Source: Gallionellaceae bacterium (lineage in GTDB: Bacteria; Pseudomonadota; Gammaproteobacteria; Burkholderiales; Gallionellaceae). Taken from it: a stretch of DNA of 27,568 nucleotides. Within the stretch, counting starts at the first letter, position 1. Each line of letters opens with the position of its first letter. The stretch covers positions 20,399 to 47,966 of the forward strand of contig DMCN01000106.1 of NCBI GenBank assembly GCA_003445795.1. The letters are read 5' to 3'. This document shows positions 22,183 to 27,568 of the stretch, piece by piece. The position numbers and the translations under genes were made by a program. The notes beneath the pieces are model-generated. The model worked only from the letters and a program-made list of their open reading frames with translations. It was not told the DNA's origin and made no database searches.

Positions 22183-23295
22183 TCAATTAAAGTTGTACTC
22201 TTCGATCCAGCGGTATCCCAAGGCGCCATCGCGTACTATCAGCGTGACCGGCTTGCCGGCCTGGACCTGACGATAGACATCCGACGAAACTTCGAGCTTG
22301 CTCGGCAAACCCTGAAAACCATCCCGGCCCTTCAGATACAAGTCGTAGTGGGTGCCTGATTTCCGACCGCGCCATGTGCGCTTGTCCACGACCTCCGCCT
22401 GCACCCTGCGCTGCACGGTCTGATCGAACGAGATATTGATGTCGCGCACCATGACATAACTGCCCATCGCCAGCCCCGCCCCGCCGGAGATGAGCACCTC
22501 GGCCAGGATCACATGCGCATACGAACTTCCGCGCAACAGGACGACTGTCGCGGCCATCAATACAAACAACACCGATCCGGCGCAGATAGTGGAAAAGGTC
22601 AGCAGGTCTCCCACGTCGATCATGATCTGCGCCCGTTCGAAAGCGTAGACACGAAACAACTCTACCGATCCCAGCAGAAGCAGAGATGTCGCCAGTACCG
22701 CCAGCAGTGAAGCGCGCAGCTGGAACACATCCCAGATGGAGCTCGTCTTCGATTTCGCGATCTCCAGCGTTTCCGCCAGACCGTACAGGGCGGCCACCAC
22801 CCGTTTCACTTCGGCTGATTCCGGCTTGGTCGCCTTGCCGTCTTTGATGGTTTCCTGGAATTTCGCCAGCACATGCTGGCCGTGGCATTCGATGCGGATC
22901 AGCCGCGCGTCGCGAAACAGCAGAATCAATACCTGGCGCAACGCCTTGGTCTCGGCCAGTTCAAGCTGAAATGCCGGAGCATTCGAGACCACATATAGCT
23001 GGTTGTCGAATTCGTGATCGTTGAACTGGAACTCATAAGAAAGACCGATCTTCTTGGCAAAACGGTCCCAACTGGATTCGCGGTGTATGCGCAGGGACAC
23101 CCCGGGGGCACAAGGCACCGCAATCACAAACTTGCGGATATTCTTGTTGGTTGAGTCCGTAAACTTGTAGCGCTGGCCGCCCGCCGTACGAAAACTCCCC
23201 TTGTCGTCCGTCCAGCCGGTTGCCCAACTCAGCCTGCGCCAAAGCCCGTAACCAAAAAACACCGAGAACGAAACGATACCGAGAAATAGCCACAT
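22183..23295 (-). CDS. Hypothetical membrane protein with large soluble insert
   Basis: A 370-residue protein of no recognised family. One N-terminal helix (2-19) is followed by about 170 soluble residues, three clustered helices (about 193-215, 230-254 and 259-283), and a C-terminal domain of about 85 residues. That domain (AEVVDKRTWRGRKSGTHYDL, ending in GYRWIEEYNF) loosely resembles the beta-rich DUF3592 type. The ATG at 23295 begins the first helix and avoids overlap with the flavin reductase gene. A GTG at 23340 in the same frame would add 15 hydrophilic residues. No convincing ribosome-binding site is seen for either, so the start is uncertain. Confidence 0.7.
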   Translation of the reverse strand: MWLFLGIVSFSVFFGYGLWRRLSWATGWTDDKGSFRTAGGQRYKFTDSTNKNIRKFVIAVPCAPGVSLRIHRESSWDRFAKKIGLSYEFQFNDHEFDNQLYVVSNAPAFQLELAETKALRQVLILLFRDARLIRIECHGQHVLAKFQETIKDGKATKPESAEVKRVVAALYGLAETLEIAKSKTSSIWDVFQLRASLLAVLATSLLLLGSVELFRVYAFERAQIMIDVGDLLTFSTICAGSVLFVLMAATVVLLRGSSYAHVILAEVLISGGAGLAMGSYVMVRDINISFDQTVQRRVQAEVVDKRTWRGRKSGTHYDLYLKGRDGFQGLPSKLEVSSDVYRQVQAGKPVTLIVRDGALGYRWIEEYNFN

Positions 23296-23305
23296 AGGTT
23301 GTTGC

Positions 23306-23842
23306 TCACGCCATTTTTGAAGGAAGCTTGATCGTATCACCCGCCACCATGAACACCCCCTTGCCCTGATGGTGCAGCGTGCGCGGCTTCTTCTGCGCGG
23401 GATCGATCCACGCTTTTACCACCTCCAGCACGAAGAAGTTGTACTTGTTCACCATGCGCGTGTCCACCACCCTGCATTCGAGATTGGCGAAACACTCGGC
23501 GATGAGCGGTGCTTTAACCTGCGATGCAGGTAACGCGGTCAGTTTGAACTTGCTGAATTTATCCACCTTGCTGCCCGAACAGTTGCCAATGCCCACCACC
23601 TGCTTCGCCAGCTCCACCGACGGAATGCTGAGCACGCATTCCTTCGTTTTCACCAGCGCCTCGAAACTGTGATTGCGTCCGCTGATCACACAGCCCACCA
23701 GCGGCGGCTCGAACTCCATCATGGTGTGCCAGGACTGGGTCATGATGTCCGCCTTGCCTTTGTGCGTGGTCGTCACCAGCACGACCGGGCCGGGTTCGAG
23801 GAGGCCGTAGACTTTCGATAACGGAAAGGCTTTCTTGGTCAT
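23306..23842 (-). CDS. Flavin reductase-like FMN-binding protein
   Basis: A soluble 178-residue protein of the flavin reductase/FMN-binding split-barrel family. Visible landmarks are GPVVLVTTTHKGKADIMTQS at the N-terminus, PPLVGCVISGRNHSFEALVK with the family SFE segment, and CFANLECRVVD in the second half. Such proteins reduce or bind FMN with NAD(P)H, often for a partner oxygenase; no partner is evident nearby. The start has a strong AAAGGAGGTGGGAA site. It is the first gene of the minus-strand run leading to yaiI. Confidence 0.88.
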   Translation of the reverse strand: MTKKAFPLSKVYGLLEPGPVVLVTTTHKGKADIMTQSWHTMMEFEPPLVGCVISGRNHSFEALVKTKECVLSIPSVELAKQVVGIGNCSGSKVDKFSKFKLTALPASQVKAPLIAECFANLECRVVDTRMVNKYNFFVLEVVKAWIDPAQKKPRTLHHQGKGVFMVAGDTIKLPSKMA

Positions 23843-23889
23843 TTCCCACCTCCTTTCATCAAATGAAATACTCCAATTGGCGGTTTTTC

Positions 23890-25014
23890 CTATGAGCCGA
23901 ATAAATCTCCTTGCGCAATTTTGAGTTCTCCAATACGTATCCTTCGGCTGCGGCCGCTTATTGCCTGATTCATTAGTTCTACAAACATACGTGTGTCAGC
24001 AAAGTAGTTTGGGTACGCTTTCCACAATGTGCTAACGTCATCAACCGAAACTAATACAGCATCTGTTCCGGGCCTTTGTTGTACTAATTTTTCTGCTTCT
24101 GCATATTGATTTTCAGCATTAGCGCCGTCGGTTATCTTGAATCCATTTACGTTCAGAACCCCAGACTGCGGATCAAGCTGCAATAAATAGTAGTAAGCAC
24201 CATTAGGTGCATGAGAGATAGCATGTAAAGCTTTGCTATACCCCTTAAGTCTCTCCTCCACCTTAAGCTTAGTAGCATAAAAAGATAGCTCCGCAATAAG
24301 TTCGCGCCCACCCATTGGCGTACCCGGAACTAGGGCTGTTCCTTCGCGTATGGCAATTACAGAACCCATCAAAGAAAAAAACCTCTGCCATTCTTCACTA
24401 CCCAAACTAGACTTCAGCGCCTGTCCTGAGAACATACCAACCGTTTCTACTGCTGTAGCCCAAGCATGCTGATATTTCGAACGAAGCTGAATCTCGATTT
24501 TCATTCCGTTGTACATGAACTTTTTCTTATCTGAAAAATACCTGTAAACCAAATGAATACCACGATAGCCGGATGACTTCGGCTCACCAATATAATCATC
24601 AACCGATGCCAGAGAGTGTTTAATTGCGCTTTGCTCAGCGTAGTACTTGGCTATGTTATTAACACTCGACACATGTGCAAGAATAGCTCTGCATCCACCC
24701 AAATCCTGCATTTGAGATAACTTCATTGTTGGGAAACGATCGAGCTTATGCCCAATAGAAAATAGTCGTTTTATTCGCTGCGCTATAAGCGGATTCTTCT
24801 CAAATCTGCGAGCTGTATTGCGTAAGTTCATTTGAAACGTGTTCAGTGGGTATGCGTGCGATCCACGCCAGTTATTTATGACGGCCAGAGTCGCATGATA
24901 TTTTCGCCAGTCATCAGAGTCCCACCTCTCCCATTCCTCCTTATTGGCTTTAACCAATGCACGACCCGCAGCATTGATTGTCTCTTTGTTATTTTCCGGT
25001 TCAGGCCAAGCCAT
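23890..25014 (-). CDS. RelA/SpoT synthetase-domain protein, probably horizontally acquired
   Basis: A 374-residue protein with a nucleotide pyrophosphokinase domain at about 60-200 and no HD hydrolase, TGS or ACT domain. Motifs: RIKRLFSIGHK (80-90), DLGGCRAI (Asp104), the G-loop-like DYIGEPKSSGYRGIH (Tyr150), and EIQLRSKYQHAWA (Glu174). The catalytic Asp, Tyr and Glu equivalents are kept, so it should be an active (p)ppGpp-type or toxic tRNA-modifying enzyme. The C-terminal 170 residues are not recognised. It is AT-richer than its neighbours: hand counts of three 60-base rows gave 43-52% GC, against 60% in a row of the next gene. An AAGGGG site precedes the ATG. A single-gene insertion is inferred. 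Confidence 0.87.
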   Translation of the reverse strand: MAWPEPENNKETINAAGRALVKANKEEWERWDSDDWRKYHATLAVINNWRGSHAYPLNTFQMNLRNTARRFEKNPLIAQRIKRLFSIGHKLDRFPTMKLSQMQDLGGCRAILAHVSSVNNIAKYYAEQSAIKHSLASVDDYIGEPKSSGYRGIHLVYRYFSDKKKFMYNGMKIEIQLRSKYQHAWATAVETVGMFSGQALKSSLGSEEWQRFFSLMGSVIAIREGTALVPGTPMGGRELIAELSFYATKLKVEERLKGYSKALHAISHAPNGAYYYLLQLDPQSGVLNVNGFKITDGANAENQYAEAEKLVQQRPGTDAVLVSVDDVSTLWKAYPNYFADTRMFVELMNQAISGRSRRIRIGELKIAQGDLFGS

Positions 25015-25114
25015 GATTTCCCCTTAAACAAAATTCCTACGCTAAACACTACCCCACTCGCGTAAAATCCCGACCGCACTATAACGCCGCGCCCGGCGAA
25101 TAACCATATACCGT

Positions 25115-27064
25115 TTGGCCTATATACCCATCCCTGCCGTGACCATCGAAGTAGAACGCTTCTTTTCCGAACAAAGCCCGCTTGCCACTGAAGTCGCGTC
25201 GTTCCGCCCGCGCGCGCAGCAGCGCGAGATGGCGCTGGCCGTGGCGGAGGCGATACGCGATAACGCCATTCTCGTGGCCGAGGCCGGTACCGGCACGGGC
25301 AAGACCTTTGCCTATCTGGTGCCTGCCCTGCTGGCGGGCGGCAAGGTGGTGATCTCCACCGGCACCAAGAACCTGCAGGACCAGTTGTTTCAGAAAGACC
25401 TGCCGATGGTGCGCGATGCCTTGAAGGCTCCGGTATCGGTGGCGCTGCTCAAGGGGCGCTCCAACTATGTTTGCCACTACCACCTGTCGCTGGCGCAATC
25501 GAACGGGCTGTTCAAGACGCGCGAGGATGTGAAGCATCTGGCCAAGATCGTGAACTACGCCAAGGTGACGCAGAGCGGCGACAAGAGCGGTCTGGCAGAT
25601 GTGCCGGAGAACGCGCTGATCTGGATGCACGTCACCTCGACGCGCGACAACTGCCTGGGGCAGGAATGCCCGCAGCACAGCGAATGCTTCGTGCTGAAAG
25701 CGCGCAAGGAGGCGATGGAGGCGGATGTGGTGGTGGTGAACCATCACCTGTTCTTCGCCGACGTGATGCTGCGCGACGAGGGTGTGGCCGAGCTGCTGCC
25801 AGCCTGCAACACGGTGATCTTCGACGAGGCGCACCAGTTGCCGGAGACGGCGAGCCTTTTCTTCGGCGAGAGCCTTTCCACTTCGCAGTTATTCGACCTG
25901 TCGCAGGACTCGCGCATCGAGGCGCTGAGTAACGCCAAGGATTTCGCGGCCCTGCCGGTTGCTTGCGACGAGTTGGACAAGGCATCCCGCGACTTCCGCC
26001 TGGTGTTCAAGAAGGAAGGCCGCATGGCGGCGGAGGCGACGGAGAATTTCAAGGACTTCGCTCCAGCGTTGAAGACGCTGGGGGAGAAACTGTCCAAACT
26101 CACCGGCTTGCTGGAGAAGCAGGCGGAACGCAGCGAGGGCCTGGAGAATTGCTGGCAGCGGGCACAGGCGCTGGCGCAACAACTCAAGCACTGGCAGGAC
26201 GGCGATGTGCCGGAGACGGTGCGCTGGTTGGAGATATTCCACCATTCTCTGCAACTCAACACCACCCCGCTCTCCATCGCCGATATCTTCAAGAAGCAGA
26301 TCAGCGGCCACCCGCGCGCCTGGATATTCACTTCGGCGACACTGGCGGTGAAACAGAACTTCTCGCATTACCAGAACGAGATGGGCCTGACCGAGGCGCG
26401 TACAGCCTGCTGGGACAGTCCCTTCAACTATCCGGAGCAGGCGCTGCTGTATGTGCCGGAAGGTCTGCCGGAGCCGAACACCGACGGTTATACCGATGCG
26501 GTGGTGCAGGCGGCGTTGCCGCTGATCGAGGCGAGCCAAGGCCGCGCCTTCCTGCTCTTCACCAGCCTGCGTGCGATGCAGCGCGCCTACGAGATATTGC
26601 AGGCCGAATTCGACCGCAAGGGGCTGAGCTATCCGCTGCTGATCCAGGGCGAAGGTTCGCGCAACGAATTGCTCTCGCGCTTCCGCGAACACGGCAACGC
26701 GGTGCTGCTGGGTTCGCAGTCGTTCTGGGAAGGGGTGGACGTGCGCGGCGAAGCGCTGTCGCTGGTTATCATCGACAAACTGCCGTTCGCACCGCCAGAT
26801 GATCCGGTACTGGCGGCGCGCATCGCCGAGCTGAACAAACAGGGACGCAACGCCTTCATGGAATTCCAGCTGCCGCGCGCCATCATCAACCTCAAGCAGG
26901 GGGCGGGACGGTTGATCCGCGACGAGAATGATAGAGGCGTGCTGATGATCTGCGACCCGCGCCTGATCTCGAAACACTATGGCAAACGCATCTGGCAGAG
27001 TCTGCCGCCGTTCAAGCGCACACGCGACGAGGCGGAAGCCGTGAAGTTCTTCGAGAACGCCTAG
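25115..27064 (+). CDS. yoaA: YoaA/DinG-type Fe-S DNA helicase
   Basis: Superfamily 2 (XPD-like) ATP-dependent 5'-3' helicase of up to 649 residues. Walker A is EAGTGTGKT (56-64). Four cysteines (Cys120, 180, 185, 191) are placed for a 4Fe-4S cluster, the Walker B DEAH is at 237-240, and motif VI is in LKQGAGRLIRDENDRGVL. Similarity to E. coli YoaA is strong throughout, including LLKGRSNYVC and VVVNHHLFFADV. YoaA works with the polymerase chi subunit HolC at stalled forks in E. coli. The start is uncertain: TTG at 25115 or GTG at 25139, neither with a good ribosome-binding site. Its TAG stop is the first three bases of the palindromic element that follows. Confidence 0.93.
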   Translation: MAYIPIPAVTIEVERFFSEQSPLATEVASFRPRAQQREMALAVAEAIRDNAILVAEAGTGTGKTFAYLVPALLAGGKVVISTGTKNLQDQLFQKDLPMVRDALKAPVSVALLKGRSNYVCHYHLSLAQSNGLFKTREDVKHLAKIVNYAKVTQSGDKSGLADVPENALIWMHVTSTRDNCLGQECPQHSECFVLKARKEAMEADVVVVNHHLFFADVMLRDEGVAELLPACNTVIFDEAHQLPETASLFFGESLSTSQLFDLSQDSRIEALSNAKDFAALPVACDELDKASRDFRLVFKKEGRMAAEATENFKDFAPALKTLGEKLSKLTGLLEKQAERSEGLENCWQRAQALAQQLKHWQDGDVPETVRWLEIFHHSLQLNTTPLSIADIFKKQISGHPRAWIFTSATLAVKQNFSHYQNEMGLTEARTACWDSPFNYPEQALLYVPEGLPEPNTDGYTDAVVQAALPLIEASQGRAFLLFTSLRAMQRAYEILQAEFDRKGLSYPLLIQGEGSRNELLSRFREHGNAVLLGSQSFWEGVDVRGEALSLVIIDKLPFAPPDDPVLAARIAELNKQGRNAFMEFQLPRAIINLKQGAGRLIRDENDRGVLMICDPRLISKHYGKRIWQSLPPFKRTRDEAEAVKFFENA

Positions 27065-27208
27065 CAGGCTGTTCAAAAACGTAGCGAGGATGGTCGGCTG
27101 CAAGGCGCACGGAGCGCAGGAACCGGAATGTACATGCAGTACATGAGGATTCCGAGTACCGCGCAACGCAGCAGATGACCACCGCAGTAGTTTTTCAACT
27201 GCCTGCTA
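27062..27208. repeat. 147-bp imperfect palindromic element with 19-bp terminal inverted repeats
   Basis: Left end TAGCAGGCTGTTCAAAAAC (27062-27080) and the complement of the right end (27190-27208), TAGCAGGCAGTTGAAAAAC, match at 17 of 19. The interior is also partly self-complementary, with a perfect core TGTAC-ATGCA-GTACA, so the whole can fold into one long hairpin. No coding capacity. I recall closely similar ~150-bp hairpin repeats scattered in betaproteobacterial genomes. It may act as a bidirectional terminator between two convergent genes. Confidence 0.75.
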
Positions 27209-27568
27209 AGCCGCCTCGCAGCGGTTGCGCCCGCTCTGCTTGGCACGATAGAGCGCATCGTCGGCATCTTTGACGATCGTCTCAAAATCGGGATGTCCGT
27301 TGTAGGCAGCGACGCCGATGCTGACAGTGACCTGTGCCGTCCTGGAATCTCCCACGCGCAGTGGCTCGGCTGCAAACCGCTCGCGGATGGTCTCTGCCAC
27401 GACCAACGCCTTTTCCTTGTCGATCTCCACCAACACGACGAGCAACTCCTCGCCGCCGTAACGGAAGATGAAATCACCTACGCGCACACTGGCCGTGACC
27501 AGATCGGCGGCCTGCTGCAGCACCAGGTCGCCGGCGTCGTGTCCATAGCTGTCGTTGATCTTCTTGAA
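27206..27568 (-). CDS. GGDEF-domain diguanylate cyclase, C-terminal part (5' end outside window)
   Basis: The frame is open to the right edge, giving 120 residues of a GGDEF domain that begins within FKKINDSYGHDAGD. The active-site loop reads GGEEL (RYGGEELLVVL), a tolerated variant of GGDEF/GGEEF. An I-site RxxD (RVGD) lies five residues before it. The rest, VTVSIGVAAY and ADDALYRAKQSGRNRCEA, is typical and ends at a normal position, so the domain looks functional. Any sensor region lies outside. Its TAG stop is provided by the right end of the palindromic element. Confidence 0.92.
   Translation of the reverse strand, partial: FKKINDSYGHDAGDLVLQQAADLVTASVRVGDFIFRYGGEELLVVLVEIDKEKALVVAETIRERFAAEPLRVGDSRTAQVTVSIGVAAYNGHPDFETIVKDADDALYRAKQSGRNRCEAA

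Noticed and set aside
23890..25014. Mobile island around the AT-rich RelA/SpoT gene with attachment sites
   Set aside because: I found no integrase, no direct repeats and no tRNA at the borders; only the single gene differs in composition.
25889..27166. Long minus-strand open frame of about 425 codons opposite the YoaA-type helicase gene
   Set aside because: It is antisense to a firmly recognised gene in high-GC DNA. Its translation is Arg/Gln/His-rich, with no family signature and no ribosome-binding site.
27206..27568. Degenerate, inactive GGDEF because the loop reads GGEEL
   Set aside because: The two Glu and both Gly are kept and the I-site is intact; the last position is known to vary, so inactivity is not supported.

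Overview
The window reads as ordinary chromosomal DNA of a metal- and redox-adapted betaproteobacterium, most likely in or near the Gallionellaceae/Nitrosomonadales (inference). The grounds are a GC-rich composition with dense short-gap operons, a Cus-type copper pump, a DmeF-type Co/Ni exporter, bacteriohemerythrin, an SHP/DHC/cytochrome b electron-transfer cluster, and a dispersed hairpin element of a type I associate with betaproteobacteria. No rRNA, tRNA, CRISPR array, transposase or integrase was seen. Both ends cut through genes (cusA on the left, a GGDEF gene on the right).

Layout. 1-1733 (+): the C-terminal part of a CusA/CzcA-type RND pump overlapping a CusF-like periplasmic copper protein. 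1782-5091 (-): an anti-sigma-like protein overlapping its ECF sigma factor, with a YfbK-type von Willebrand lipoprotein upstream. 5285-8763 (-): bacteriohemerythrin, a small DUF5062-like protein, a DmeF-like exporter and a membrane diguanylate cyclase with a PhnD-like sensor domain. 8958-11974: radA (-) divergent from a COG2509 FAD oxidoreductase (+). 11971-15367 (+): a membrane-anchored AraC-type regulator, a striking array of TTCCGAAA inverted repeats, then a tightly overlapping four-gene operon (small membrane protein, SDR, DUF2269, DUF4166). 15407-18407 (-): hslO, an M48 metalloprotease and a YjgN/DUF898 protein.

18501-20798 (-) is a compact redox operon closed by a clear intrinsic terminator. 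Its order is cytochrome b561, an unrecognised four-helix membrane protein with one histidine at the start of each helix, an SHP-like monohaem cytochrome c, and a DHC-type dihaem cytochrome c. The b/SHP/DHC trio is known from other proteobacteria. The extra membrane protein has the His arrangement expected of a two-haem b561 core and is the best candidate here for something undescribed.

21097-23842 holds housekeeping and hypothetical genes: a DUF3330-like zinc-ribbon protein (+), then yaiI, two unrecognised membrane proteins and a flavin reductase-like protein (all -). 23890-25014 (-) is a markedly AT-richer RelA/SpoT-domain protein without a hydrolase domain, probably acquired by transfer and possibly a toxic or antiphage alarmone synthetase. 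It is divergent from a YoaA/DinG-type Fe-S helicase (+). The window closes with a 147-bp imperfect palindrome whose two ends supply the TAG stop codons of both flanking convergent genes, followed by the partial GGDEF gene.
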